Source: an uncultured Pigmentiphaga sp.
GTDB lineage: Bacteria; Pseudomonadota; Gammaproteobacteria; Burkholderiales; Burkholderiaceae_B
Direction of reading: 5' to 3'
NCBI GenBank assembly: GCA_937891425.1
Contig: CALAGD010000066.1
Span: forward strand, 1 to 64,000
DNA length: 64,000 bases
The notes beneath the pieces are model-generated. The model saw only the letters and a list, made by a program, of their open reading frames with translations, had not been told where the DNA came from and searched no databases. Made by a program: the position numbers and the translations under genes. Shown piece by piece: positions 41,578 through 50,742 of this stretch (the stretch's first letter is position 1; every line of letters begins with the position of its first letter).

Positions 41578-43413
41578 ATGACTCTTCACGCCACCGCTTT
41601 CTCACCGGCCTTGTCCATCTTGCAACGGGTGTTCGGCTACGAACGTTTTCGTGGCCAGCAACAGGCCATCGTCGAGCACGTCATCGGCGGTGGCGATGCC
41701 CTGGTTCTCATGCCCACCGGGGGCGGCAAGTCGCTCTGCTACCAGATACCCGCCATGGTGCGCCGTGGCACGGGGGTGGTGGTGTCGCCCCTGATCGCGC
41801 TCATGCAGGATCAGGTAAGCGCGCTGCAGGAGCTGGGCGTGCGAGCAGCCTACCTGAACTCCAGCCAGACCTGGGAGCAGGCGCGTGACGTCGAACGTCG
41901 ATTCCTTGCCGGCCAGCTCGATCTGCTGTATGTGGCGCCCGAGAGGTTGCTGACCGAGCGCTGCCTGGCTCTGCTCGAGCGCGCGGAAATTGCGTTGTTC
42001 GCCATCGACGAGGCACATTGCGTGTCGCAGTGGGGGCACGACTTTCGGCCCGAGTATCTCGGCCTGTCGGTCCTGCACCAGCGGTGGCCCCAGGTGCCGC
42101 GCATCGCACTCACCGCCACGGCCACCGAAGCCACGCGCCGGGAGATCATCGAGCGGCTTGACCTGTACGATGCTGCACAGTTCGTGTCCAGCTTCGATCG
42201 CCCCAATATCCGGTATCGCATCGTTGAAAAGCACGACGTGCGCAAGCAGCTGCTGGAGTTCATTCTGGGCGAGCACGCTGGTGACTGTGGCATCGTTTAT
42301 TGCCTTGCGCGGGCCCGGGTCGAGGAGATCGCACGCTTTCTCAACGAGCGCGGCATACGCGCGCTGCCTTACCACGCGGGGCTGCCGGCCGAGGTGCGTG
42401 CTGCCAACCAGGCGCGCTTCCTGCGCGAGGATGGCCTGGTCATGGTGGCTACCATCGCCTTTGGCATGGGCATCGACAAGCCTGACGTACGCTTCGTGGC
42501 CCACATCGATCTGCCGAAGTCCATCGAGGGGTATTACCAGGAAACCGGCCGGGCGGGGCGGGACGGCCTTCCCGCGCAGGCCTGGCTGGCCTATGGTCTG
42601 CAGGACGTGGTGCAGCAGCGGCGCCTCATTGATGAATCCGACGGCAGCGACGCCTACAGGCGGCGCATGAGCCAGCAGCTGGAGGCCATGCTGGGGCTGT
42701 GTGAATCGGTCGAGTGCCGGCGGGTGCGCATGTTGGCGTACTTTGGCGAGTCGACCCAGCCCTGCGGCAATTGCGACGTCTGCCTGAACCCCCCCGAGGC
42801 GTGGGATGGCACGGTCGCCGCGCAGAAGGTGCTCTCGGCCGTGTACCGCTTGTGGAAAGAGCGCGGGCAACGCTTTGGTGCCGGACACATCATTGATATT
42901 CTTAGGGGCAAGAAAAACCCCCGAGTTGAAGAATACCGGCATGACGAGCTCAGTGTGTTCGGCGTAGGTGCAGATCTGTCCGAGCGCGACTGGCGCAGCG
43001 TGCTGAGGCAGCTCATCGCGCAGAGCCTGCTTGCGGTCGACACAGAGGGCTACAACACGCTCATGCTCACCGACGGCAGCCGGGCAGTTCTGCGTGGCGA
43101 TCGCACCCTCATGCTGCGTCGGGATCCCGTGCAGCCACAGCGTGGAAGAAGAGGTAGCACACGCAGTGCCGCCCGGATGGTTGCGCTCTCTGGCGAGGAT
43201 CTCCGGCTGTTCGAGGCACTGCGGGCCTGGCGGGCCGAAGTGGCGCGCGCCCACGAAGTGCCGGCGTACAACATCTTCCACGACTCCACCCTGTACGAAA
43301 TCGTGCAGCGCCGGCCCAGAACCCTGGAAGAGCTGTCTGCCGTCAACGGCGTCGGTATTCGTAAACTCGAGGCCTACGGTGAAGCCATTCTTCAACAGGT
43401 AGCACAGACGTGA
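41578..43413 (+). CDS. recQ: ATP-dependent DNA helicase RecQ
   Basis: The 611-residue 3'-5' helicase unwinds recombination and replication intermediates. Domains in order are two RecA-like helicase lobes (Walker A PTGGGKSLCYQ near residue 47; DEAH in IDEAHCVSQWGHDFRP), a zinc-binding region (CESVECRRVRML... CGNCDVC), a winged helix (RQC) and a C-terminal HRDC domain (LFEALRAWRAEVARAHEVP). The small hairpin at 41561-41575 may tune translation. Its stop overlaps the rpoN start. Confidence 0.96.
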   Translation: MTLHATAFSPALSILQRVFGYERFRGQQQAIVEHVIGGGDALVLMPTGGGKSLCYQIPAMVRRGTGVVVSPLIALMQDQVSALQELGVRAAYLNSSQTWEQARDVERRFLAGQLDLLYVAPERLLTERCLALLERAEIALFAIDEAHCVSQWGHDFRPEYLGLSVLHQRWPQVPRIALTATATEATRREIIERLDLYDAAQFVSSFDRPNIRYRIVEKHDVRKQLLEFILGEHAGDCGIVYCLARARVEEIARFLNERGIRALPYHAGLPAEVRAANQARFLREDGLVMVATIAFGMGIDKPDVRFVAHIDLPKSIEGYYQETGRAGRDGLPAQAWLAYGLQDVVQQRRLIDESDGSDAYRRRMSQQLEAMLGLCESVECRRVRMLAYFGESTQPCGNCDVCLNPPEAWDGTVAAQKVLSAVYRLWKERGQRFGAGHIIDILRGKKNPRVEEYRHDELSVFGVGADLSERDWRSVLRQLIAQSLLAVDTEGYNTLMLTDGSRAVLRGDRTLMLRRDPVQPQRGRRGSTRSAARMVALSGEDLRLFEALRAWRAEVARAHEVPAYNIFHDSTLYEIVQRRPRTLEELSAVNGVGIRKLEAYGEAILQQVAQT

Positions 43414-44777
43414 AACCGACGCTGCAGCTTCGTGCGACGCAGCAGCTGGCGATGACGCCCCAGCTGCAGCAGTCCATTCGCTTGCTGCAGCTGTCCACCC
43501 TCGAGCTGCAGGCCGAAATCGAGCAGGCACTGCTTGAGAATCCGCTGCTGGAACGGGCGGAACCGGAAGACGGCGCGCAGGAGGACGAAGTCGAGCCCGT
43601 GCGGGTCATGCGCGTCGACGATACCCGGCGCGGCGACGGCGATAGCGACTTCGACGACTGGCTGTCCCAGCAGGCCGCGCCCGCCCCGGCCCTGGCCGAT
43701 CATCTGCTCGCTCAGCTGGCGGCCACCCGCCTGTCCGATCGCGAAAAGGCCCTGGTCGAAGCGCTGATTGGCGAGCTTGACGACAACGGGTACCTGCGCA
43801 CCCCGTTGGGCGAACTGGCCGAACTGTTCGCGCCCGAGGTTTTGGTAAGCGTGGACGAACTGCAGGTGGCTCTACGGCTGCTGCAGTCGTTTGATCCTCC
43901 CGGGGTGGCTGCTCGAGACCTGTCCGAATGTCTGCTGCTGCAGTTGCGTGAACCCGACCTGAAACAGATCCCTGACCTGGCGGATGTACGCGTACTGGAG
44001 CTGGCCCGTGTGGTGTGCAGGGAGCACCTGCAGCTGCTGGCGGCGCGCGACTATGCTCGGCTGCGCCGCCTGCTGCGCTGCGATGAGGCTATCCTGCGCA
44101 AGGTGCAAGCCGTGATACAACGGCTCGACCCACGGCCTGGCGCACGCTTTGGTGGCGCGGTGGCCAGTTATGTCGTGCCGGATATCATCGTGCGCAAGGT
44201 GAATGGCCGCTGGCGCGCGGAACTGAACGAAGCCGCTGTGCCGCGCCTGAAAGTGAACCAGGTCTACGCCGACCTGCTGCGCGGCAGCGAGAAAAGCGAA
44301 TTGTATGATCAATTGCGCGAGGCCCGCTGGCTGATCCGCAACATCCAGCAGAGATGCTCCACGCTGCTGCGCGTGGCCCAGGAGATCGTGCGGCGGCAGG
44401 AGGGGTTCTTCGAGCACGGAGCGATCGCCATGCGGCCGCTCGTGCTGCGTGACATTGCCGAAGCACTGGACTTGCACGAATCCACCATTTCCCGGGTTAC
44501 GACGCAGAAGTACATGCAGACGCCGCATGGCACGCTCGAGCTCAAGCGGTTCTTTGGCAGCCAGGTGTCGACCCAGGCCGGCGGTACGGCTTCGGCCACG
44601 GCCGTGCAGACACTCATCAAACAGATGCTGGCCGAGGAAAACCCGCGCAAGCCATTGTCAGACAACCAGATTGCGCAGCTGCTGCTTGAGCAGGGCGTGG
44701 TCGTGGCGCGCCGCACGGTCGCCAAGTACCGCGAAGCCATGAACATACCGCCCGCCTCGCAGCGCAAGCGGCTGTGA
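43410..44777 (+). CDS. rpoN: RNA polymerase sigma-54 factor
   Basis: The 455-residue sigma54 has the Gln/Leu-rich activator-contact region I (KPTLQLRATQQLAMTPQLQQSIRLLQL), an acidic linker (40-75), the core-binding and helix-turn-helix regions (DIAEALDLHESTISRV) and the RpoN box ARRTVAKYRE near residue 433. It directs transcription from -24/-12 promoters. The start is GTG 43410, overlapping the recQ stop (GTGA), so translation is coupled. This pairing with recQ is unusual; rpoN usually lies with lptB and hpf genes. Confidence 0.96.
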   Translation: MKPTLQLRATQQLAMTPQLQQSIRLLQLSTLELQAEIEQALLENPLLERAEPEDGAQEDEVEPVRVMRVDDTRRGDGDSDFDDWLSQQAAPAPALADHLLAQLAATRLSDREKALVEALIGELDDNGYLRTPLGELAELFAPEVLVSVDELQVALRLLQSFDPPGVAARDLSECLLLQLREPDLKQIPDLADVRVLELARVVCREHLQLLAARDYARLRRLLRCDEAILRKVQAVIQRLDPRPGARFGGAVASYVVPDIIVRKVNGRWRAELNEAAVPRLKVNQVYADLLRGSEKSELYDQLREARWLIRNIQQRCSTLLRVAQEIVRRQEGFFEHGAIAMRPLVLRDIAEALDLHESTISRVTTQKYMQTPHGTLELKRFFGSQVSTQAGGTASATAVQTLIKQMLAEENPRKPLSDNQIAQLLLEQGVVVARRTVAKYREAMNIPPASQRKRL

Positions 44778-44810
44778 GGTCGGTCTGGCGGCGTAGCGAC
44801 CCTCGCGTAC

Positions 44811-44840
44811 CATCCACCTGAGGCACATCCACCTGAGGCA
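44811..44840 (+). repeat. 15-bp tandem duplication
   Basis: CATCCACCTGAGGCA occurs twice head to tail (44811-44825, 44826-44840) in the gap between rpoN and fahA. It looks like a small slippage duplication. Confidence 0.8.
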
Positions 44841-44848
44841 ACGGAAAC

Positions 44849-44883
44849 GAAAAAAGCAGGAAGACCGTGCAGTCTTCCTGCTT
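44849..44883 (-). terminator. Rho-independent terminator of hmgA-fahA
   Basis: AAGCAGGAAGAC (44854-44865) and GTCTTCCTGCTT (44872-44883) form a perfect 12-bp stem with a 6-base loop. On the minus strand it is followed by a T run (44850-44855). It may also help stop rpoN transcription from the other side. Confidence 0.85.
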
Positions 44884-44947
44884 GCGTTGAGACCTCCCGC
44901 AGCCGGCACGGCACGGGGTTACTGCCGTGCCAGACCGGCGGGCGTCG

Positions 44948-46267
44948 TCAGAGCGGCATGGCGGGCAGCACCGTGCCGGCAGACACGCCGAAGCCGATGC
45001 GCGGGTAGCCTTCCTTCTCTGCCCAGGCACGCATGATGACTTCGTCGCCGTCCTGCAGGAAGGTGCGCTCTTCACCCCAGGGCAGTTGCAGCGGCTTCTG
45101 GCCGCCTTGGGTAAGCTCGAGCAGCGACCCTGCTTCCGCCTCGGTCGGACCCGACTGCGTACCCGTTCCCAGCAGATCGCCAGGTTCGAGGTTGCAGCCG
45201 TTGATGGTGTGGTGTGCCACCATCTGCGCGATGCTCCAGTACGAGTGGCGGAAGCTGGTTTTCGAGATGACGGCCGGCTCGGCGCCTTGTGCGCGGGACT
45301 TCTCGGTAGTGAGTTCGACCTGCAGCTGAATGTCGAACGCACCTTGGGCCCGGTTCTTCTCTGACTCGAGGTAGGGCAGCGGCTGGGGATCTTCGGCGGA
45401 ACGCTCCCAACGTACGCGGAATGGCTCGAGTGCTTCCAGTGTGACGATCCAGGGCGAGATGGTGGAGGCGAAGTTCTTCGCCAGGAAGGGCCCCAGAGGC
45501 TGGTATTCCCAGGCCTGGATGTCGCGTGCCGACCAGTCGTTCAGGATGCACAGGCCAAACACGCGCTCTTCAGCGAGATCGATAGGAATGCGCGTGCCCA
45601 GGGCATTGCCCGGGCCCATGAAGATGCCCACTTCGAGCTCGTAGTCGAGCCGCTGGCAGGGCGCGACAATGGGCGCGGTGGCACCCTTCGGCATGAGCTG
45701 ACCCACGGGACGGTGGAACTTTTGCCCCGAAATCGCGATGCTGGAAGCACGTCCGTGATAGCCGATGGGCACCCACTTGTAGTTGGGCATCAGCGGATTG
45801 TCGGGGCGGAACAGTCGGCCGACGCTGGTGGCATGGTACACCGATGCATAAAAATCGGTGTAGTCGCCGATGCGTGCGGGCAGCGAGTATTGGGCCTGGG
45901 CTTGCGGCACGAGCAGCGGGCGCAGCTTCTCCTCGAGGGGCGAGCCCGCGCGCAGAGCCCGCGACAGCGCCAGCCGCAACGCCGACCAGGTTTCGGAACC
46001 GGTGGCCATCAGGTCGTTCAGGGTGGTGCCGGTACAGGCGCCCAGCGCCCGCTTGGCCGCACCGTCGAACAGGTCGAGTTCGTTGAGCCGTCGCAGATCG
46101 AGGATCTGGTCTCCAATGGCCACACCCGGGCGGAAGCTTTCCGCCGCTCCACGCCGCCGGAAGATTCCGAACGGCAGGTTCTGGATCGGAAACTCGCAAC
46201 CGGGCTGATTGGCCGATTCCACCCAGCTTCTGAGCTTGGGATCGTGCGTTTCGTTGAGATTCGACAT
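44948..46267 (-). CDS. fahA: Fumarylacetoacetase
   Basis: The 439-residue enzyme hydrolyses fumarylacetoacetate to fumarate and acetoacetate, the last step of the homogentisate pathway. It has the N-terminal FAH domain and the metal/catalytic segments DYTDFYASVYHAT, the Glu of LDYELEVGIF and LNDWSARDIQAWEYQPLGPF. It follows hmgA by 16 bases on the same strand. No maleylacetoacetate isomerase gene is in the window, so that step is encoded elsewhere. Confidence 0.95.
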   Translation of the reverse strand: MSNLNETHDPKLRSWVESANQPGCEFPIQNLPFGIFRRRGAAESFRPGVAIGDQILDLRRLNELDLFDGAAKRALGACTGTTLNDLMATGSETWSALRLALSRALRAGSPLEEKLRPLLVPQAQAQYSLPARIGDYTDFYASVYHATSVGRLFRPDNPLMPNYKWVPIGYHGRASSIAISGQKFHRPVGQLMPKGATAPIVAPCQRLDYELEVGIFMGPGNALGTRIPIDLAEERVFGLCILNDWSARDIQAWEYQPLGPFLAKNFASTISPWIVTLEALEPFRVRWERSAEDPQPLPYLESEKNRAQGAFDIQLQVELTTEKSRAQGAEPAVISKTSFRHSYWSIAQMVAHHTINGCNLEPGDLLGTGTQSGPTEAEAGSLLELTQGGQKPLQLPWGEERTFLQDGDEVIMRAWAEKEGYPRIGFGVSAGTVLPAMPL

Positions 46268-46283
46268 TGTCCTGACTCTGCTG

Positions 46284-47582
46284 TTACGGTTGATTCGGAT
46301 TGAAGTGTTTCTTCAATCCTTGCCAGCACTGATAGTACTCGTTTTGAAGGAGCTCTGACTCAAGCGCCTGCCGCGTGGGCCGGATGACTGCGCGCGTTTC
46401 GAACATGAAGGCCATGGTGTCGCGCAGGACTTGCGGCTTCGTGGTGTCAGCGTTGCTTGCGGCTTCAAAGGTTTCGGCGTCGGGGCCATGACCGCTCATG
46501 CAGTTGTGCAGGCTGCTGCCGCCGGGGGCGAAACCTTCCGCCTTGGCATCGTAGACACCCTGGATCAGGCCCATGAACTCGCTGGCCACGTTGCGGTGGT
46601 ACCAGGGCGGCCGGAAGGTATTTTCCATTACCAGGATGCGCGGGGCAAACACGGCGAAGTCCATGTTGGCGACGCCGGGGGTATCGCTGGGCGAGGTCAG
46701 TACGGTGAAGATCGACGGATCCGGGTGATCGAAGCTGATCGAACCGATTACGTTGAAGTTGCGCAGATCGTACTTGTACGGATAGTGGGTACCGTGCCAG
46801 GCGATGACGTCGAGCGGGGAATGGTCGATGGCGCACTCCCAGAGGCCGCCGGAGAACCTGGCGATGAGACGGAAGTCGCCCTCGACGTCTTCATACCAGG
46901 CTGTGGGCGCGAGGAAGTCGCGCGGGTTGGCCAGGCCGTTGGAGCCGATGGGGCCCAGCTCGGGGAGGCGCAGTGGCTGGCCGAAGTTCTCGAGCAGGTA
47001 GCCGCGGGCCTGGCCGTCGGGCAGCATGACGCGGAAGCGGACCCCGCGCGGGATGACCGCGATCTCCAGGGGCTGAACCTCGACAATGCCGAGCTCGGTT
47101 TCAAAGCGCAGGCGACCCAACTGCGGTACGACCAGCATCTCGGCATCGGCATTGTAGAAAAAGCGGCCTTGCATGGACTGGTTGGCAGCGTACAGGTGGA
47201 TGCCGACACCGGTGAGCGCGTGGGGCGAGCCATTGCCCGCCCAAGTGACGATGCCGTCGACGAAGTCGGTGGGCGTCGTGGGCAGGGGCAGAGGATCCCA
47301 GCGCAGCTGGTTAGGCGTAACGGGTTCGGAACCGAACTGGCTCAACCAGCGCGAGGGGCGCTCGTACGGGCGGAAGGGCTGATGGATTACGCCGGGACGG
47401 ATGCGGTACATCCACGTGCGCCGATTGGTGTGACGGGGCGCGGTGAACGCCGTGCCCGACAGCTGTTCGGCGTACAGCCCGTAGGCGCAGCGCTGGGGGG
47501 AATTGCGGCCTTCGGGCAGAGCGCCGGGCAGTGCCTCGGTGGCGTGGGAGTTGGCAAACCCGGACAAGTACTTGAGCGTCAT
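46284..47582 (-). CDS. hmgA: Homogentisate 1,2-dioxygenase
   Basis: The 432-residue Fe(II) enzyme opens homogentisate to maleylacetoacetate. Family segments include YLSGFANSHATEALPGALP at the N terminus, RPGVIHQPFRP, and near the C terminus the iron-ligand region PPWYHRNVASEFMGLI with LHNCMSGHGPDAE. Length is typical. It is the first gene of the operon and is transcribed divergently from the LysR gene, with a long inverted repeat between them. Confidence 0.96.
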   Translation of the reverse strand: MTLKYLSGFANSHATEALPGALPEGRNSPQRCAYGLYAEQLSGTAFTAPRHTNRRTWMYRIRPGVIHQPFRPYERPSRWLSQFGSEPVTPNQLRWDPLPLPTTPTDFVDGIVTWAGNGSPHALTGVGIHLYAANQSMQGRFFYNADAEMLVVPQLGRLRFETELGIVEVQPLEIAVIPRGVRFRVMLPDGQARGYLLENFGQPLRLPELGPIGSNGLANPRDFLAPTAWYEDVEGDFRLIARFSGGLWECAIDHSPLDVIAWHGTHYPYKYDLRNFNVIGSISFDHPDPSIFTVLTSPSDTPGVANMDFAVFAPRILVMENTFRPPWYHRNVASEFMGLIQGVYDAKAEGFAPGGSSLHNCMSGHGPDAETFEAASNADTTKPQVLRDTMAFMFETRAVIRPTRQALESELLQNEYYQCWQGLKKHFNPNQP

Positions 47583-47653
47583 GCTGCAGCCTCCTCGTTA
47601 TGGACGGAAACGCCTGCCAGAACCGGGCAGGGCAACGTGGGTTGAATGGAATC

Positions 47654-47705
47654 TGACATTTTCGCCAATTCCAGTCCGTGCTGCTAGGTGAATGGCAAAA
47701 TGTCA
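47654..47705. promoter_or_regulatory. Long inverted repeat, probable LysR operator for hmgA
   Basis: TGACATTTTCGCCAATTC (47654-47671) and GAATGGCAAAATGTCA (47690-47705) are imperfect inverted copies separated by 18 bases, between the divergent hmgA and LysR genes. A second dyad CACAT-N5-ATGTG follows at 47706-47720. This arrangement fits a recognition and activation site pair for a LysR tetramer. Confidence 0.6.
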
Positions 47706-47737
47706 CACATAAATCATGTGAATGGTGGTGACGTAAC

Positions 47738-48646
47738 ATGGCGAATCTGCGTCGGCTCGACCTGAACCTGCTGGTGATCCTGCAGTATCTTCTGGAAGAG
47801 CGCAGCATTTCGGCGGTGGCACGCCGACTCGACCTCACCCAGCCGGCAGTCAGCAATGCCTTGCGTCGCTTGCGCATCGCGCTTGATGATGAACTGTTCG
47901 TGCGCACTGCCCAGGGCATGCAGCCCACTCCTACGGCGGAACGCCTGGCGGGCCCGCTGGGCGAGGCGCTCTCGCTGGTGGCCGATGTGCTGGAGTATCG
48001 CGATGTATTCCGGCCCGAGTCCAGCCGCCGGCGCTTCACGGTGGCCCTGTCGGACGTCGGTGAAGTGCACTTCATGCCGCGGCTGATCCGTCACTGTGCG
48101 GCACTGGCGGCGGGCGTGCGCTTCGATTCGGTGCGTCTCAGCGGCGCCGACCTGGTACGGGAAATGGAAGCCGGGCGTGTAGATGTGGCCATTGGTGCGT
48201 TCGAAGGCATGGGTGCGGGCATCTTCCAGCGCATGCTGTTCCGGCAGGGGTATCGGGCCTTGTGCCGGCACGACCACCCCATCCTGCAGAAACCGCTGGA
48301 CCGCAAGGCGTTCGTGGCGGCGCAGCATGCAATCGTGTTGCAGGCGCCGCAGTATGCGCGCATCAATCAGGCGCTGGAGCGCGCCGGTGTCGATTTGAGC
48401 CAACAATATACTGTGCCGCAGTTTGGCCCGTTGCCCTACATCGTGGCGGAAACCGACCTGATCGCCATCGTGCCCGAGCTGCTGGCTCAGGAGGTAGCGT
48501 CGCGTTTCAGTCTGGTAACGTTCGCCCCTCCGGTACGCATGCCGCAGCTGCAGACCAACCTGTTCTGGCCCCGGCGGTTCCACCGTGATGCCGCGAACCA
48601 GTGGCTGCGTGCCCAGGTCGTGAGCCTGTTTGCCGATGCGCAGTGA
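47738..48646 (+). CDS. LysR-family regulator of the hmgA-fahA operon
   Basis: The 302-residue protein has the N-terminal winged helix (LDLNLLVILQYLLEERSISAVARRLDLTQPAVSNALRRLR region, residues 7-50) and a periplasmic-binding-like effector domain (about 95-295). LysR proteins usually activate a divergent operon in response to a pathway intermediate, here probably homogentisate or a precursor. It is transcribed away from hmgA. The effector is inferred from position only. Confidence 0.9.
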   Translation: MANLRRLDLNLLVILQYLLEERSISAVARRLDLTQPAVSNALRRLRIALDDELFVRTAQGMQPTPTAERLAGPLGEALSLVADVLEYRDVFRPESSRRRFTVALSDVGEVHFMPRLIRHCAALAAGVRFDSVRLSGADLVREMEAGRVDVAIGAFEGMGAGIFQRMLFRQGYRALCRHDHPILQKPLDRKAFVAAQHAIVLQAPQYARINQALERAGVDLSQQYTVPQFGPLPYIVAETDLIAIVPELLAQEVASRFSLVTFAPPVRMPQLQTNLFWPRRFHRDAANQWLRAQVVSLFADAQ

Positions 48647-48705
48647 GCGGTCGGGGTGGGCTCCGTGCGCGGCCCGTGCGATGGCGCGGAGGCGCATGAC
48701 AGGAA

Positions 48706-48730
48706 CCCCGGACGGCATGGCCGACCGGGG
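48706..48730. terminator. Possible hairpin between LysR and DUF2783 genes
   Basis: CCCCGG (48706-48711) pairs with CCGGGG (48725-48730), with an inner CGGC/GCCG pairing, between convergent genes. There is no T run, so confidence is low. Confidence 0.35.
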
Positions 48731-48754
48731 CTGTTCGGGACTTGCGGGTGGTTC

Positions 48755-48979
48755 TCAGGCAGTCGGGGTGGTTTCGGCACCGCCCAGCGCCAGCTCGCGG
48801 GCGTGACCGAGTGCTTCCTTCAGCACCAGGAGGTCGCCCACGTGGTTCGACAGGAGCAGCACCAGGGCCGCATTCAGCTCCTGGCTCTGCTCGAGCGTGA
48901 GGCCTCGGTGCGCGTCGATGAGCGCTTCGTAAAAGTCATCGGGCGCGGCCAGGTTGAGATCAGTCGTGAGTCGAGACAT
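48755..48979 (-). CDS. DUF2783 protein, possible small coupling subunit
   Basis: The 74-residue protein consists of LAAPDDFYEALIDAHRGLTL followed by EQSQELNAALVLLLSNHVGD, the DUF2783 pattern, and is entirely alpha-helical. It starts 8 bases after the FAD hydroxylase stop with a GGAGG site and is surely co-transcribed. In Pseudomonas putida U the 3-hydroxyphenylacetate 6-hydroxylase needs a flavoprotein (MhaA) plus a small coupling protein (MhaB) of similar size; by analogy this protein may couple hydroxylation here. That is inference. Confidence 0.8.
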   Translation of the reverse strand: MSRLTTDLNLAAPDDFYEALIDAHRGLTLEQSQELNAALVLLLSNHVGDLLVLKEALGHARELALGGAETTPTA

Positions 48980-48987
48980 GCATCCTC

Positions 48988-50727
48988 CTATGCGTTTCCG
49001 CCCAGGCCCAGAGCGCGCCGGAGGGCGTCGTGGACTTTGCCGGCATCAAGCGCACGCCACCGCGCCGTGACATGCTGGTCGGGGCGAATCAGGTACACCG
49101 TGCCCGGCCGCGCGTCGTAGCGGCGGGCGAGGTGACCTGCGACGTCGACCAGGTGCGTCACCTGCGGATTGCCGGCCGCGGACAGACGGGACTTCGCTTC
49201 GGCAGCATGCTCGGGCGAGTGCACCACGATGACCTTCAGCTGCACCCCTTCAGGGAGTTTCAGCGACCCGAGGGGCAGCGGCCTGCCGTCGTCGAACACC
49301 ACCAGGCTGAAGATGTCGCCCAGGTGGCCGAGGAACCATGCATCGGCCTGACGCGGATCAGGTTCTTTCGCGGCCTCGGTGATGCCGTCGAACGGTTCCA
49401 GGCGCGCTACCGGGGCATCGAGCGCGACGGCTCCCGGCACCATCGCGCCTTCGAAAGCGTCGGAGTCGGGCGTGTTGAGCGGCGAGTCGTACAAGGTGGC
49501 CGGAACCGAGAGCCGCCCGCTGTTGACCAGTGCTCGCGCGAAGGGAAACCTCTTCGCCAGGTTGAGCACCGTGTTGCGGAAGATCTTGCTGATCTCGCTC
49601 TTGGGCGTGATGAAGTCGGTGGAGCGCGTCGAGTTCAGGATGTTCTCGTCGGCGGCGTACTCACGTTCCTCACCGTAGGTGTCGAGGAGCGAATCGGGAG
49701 CCTGCCCGCGCATGACGAATGCCAGCTTCCATGCCAGGTTCTCGGTGTCCTGCACCCCGCTGTTGGCGCCGCGCGCGCCGAACGGTGACACGCGGTGGGC
49801 AGCGTCGCCGGCGAAGAACACCCGCCCATGGCGGAACTTCTCCATGCGCTGGCACGAGAACGTATAGATGCTGACCCACTCGAGCGAAAAATCGCGGTCG
49901 CCGAACACTGCCTTGAGGCGCGGCATGACCCGCTCGGGCTTGACTTCTTCTTCGGGGTCGGCGGCCCAGCCGAGCTGGAAGTCGACCCGCCAGACATCAT
50001 CGGGCTGACGGTGCAGCAGGACCGACTGTCCGGGGTGGAAGGGAGGGTCGAACCAGAACCAGCGCTCCGACGGGAACTCGGCCTTCATCTTGATATCGGC
50101 GATCAGGAATCGGTCGCGGAAGGTCACGCCCTGGTACTCGAGCCCCAGCATGTGCCGGATGGGGGAGCGCACGCCGTCGCAGGCAATGAGGTAGTCGGTG
50201 GTGAGCTGGTAGGTGCCTTCCGGCGTTTCCACCGTGAGTCTGACCCTGGACTCGTCCTGCTCAACGCCCACCACCTTGTTGCGCCAGCGGATCTCGATGT
50301 CGGGGTTCTGCGCGGCGTGCTCCTGCAGGTACCCTTCGGCGTAGTACTGCTGCAGATTGATGAACGCCGGACGGCGATGCCCCGGTTCGGGCAGCAGGTT
50401 GAAGTTCCAGATCTCTTCGTTGCCGAAGAACACCCGACCAACATTCCAGGACACGCCCTTGTCCATCATGCGCTGGCCCACGCCCAGGCGGTCCCAGATC
50501 TCGAGTGCACGCTTGGAGAAGCAGATGGCGCGCGACCCTGTGGAAAGGCGGAAGTCGTCGTCCAGCAGCAGCACCGGGATGCCCTGGCGCGGGAGCTCGA
50601 GTGCCATGCTGAGGCCTACCGGGCCCGCGCCCACCACCACGACGGGCCGGTGCGCGACCGTCCCGCTGTCGAGTTCAGGTGGGCGGCGATACTCGAACTC
50701 GACCTTCTGGTAGTCGATTTCTTGCAT
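48988..50727 (-). CDS. FAD-dependent aromatic hydroxylase (MhaA/MhpA-like)
   Basis: The 579-residue class A flavoprotein monooxygenase has the dinucleotide-binding motif VVVGAGPVGLS (residues 31-40) and the second FAD motif FFAGDAAHRVSPFGARGANSG near 300-320, with a C-terminal thioredoxin-like domain ending AGKVHDALRRAL. Members hydroxylate phenolic acids using NAD(P)H. The neighbourhood of hmgA-fahA and a small downstream partner favours 3-hydroxyphenylacetate 6-hydroxylase producing homogentisate; a 3-(3-hydroxyphenyl)propionate-type role is the alternative. It lies 15 bases after the MBL gene. Confidence 0.88.
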   Translation of the reverse strand: MQEIDYQKVEFEYRRPPELDSGTVAHRPVVVVGAGPVGLSMALELPRQGIPVLLLDDDFRLSTGSRAICFSKRALEIWDRLGVGQRMMDKGVSWNVGRVFFGNEEIWNFNLLPEPGHRRPAFINLQQYYAEGYLQEHAAQNPDIEIRWRNKVVGVEQDESRVRLTVETPEGTYQLTTDYLIACDGVRSPIRHMLGLEYQGVTFRDRFLIADIKMKAEFPSERWFWFDPPFHPGQSVLLHRQPDDVWRVDFQLGWAADPEEEVKPERVMPRLKAVFGDRDFSLEWVSIYTFSCQRMEKFRHGRVFFAGDAAHRVSPFGARGANSGVQDTENLAWKLAFVMRGQAPDSLLDTYGEEREYAADENILNSTRSTDFITPKSEISKIFRNTVLNLAKRFPFARALVNSGRLSVPATLYDSPLNTPDSDAFEGAMVPGAVALDAPVARLEPFDGITEAAKEPDPRQADAWFLGHLGDIFSLVVFDDGRPLPLGSLKLPEGVQLKVIVVHSPEHAAEAKSRLSAAGNPQVTHLVDVAGHLARRYDARPGTVYLIRPDQHVTARWRALDAGKVHDALRRALGLGGNA

Positions 50728-50742
50728 GGGGGCCTCCTGTTA

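Noticed and set aside
41602..43530. Open frame of about 642 codons antisense to recQ
   Set aside because: RecQ domains on the plus strand are complete; no protein family is visible on the minus strand.
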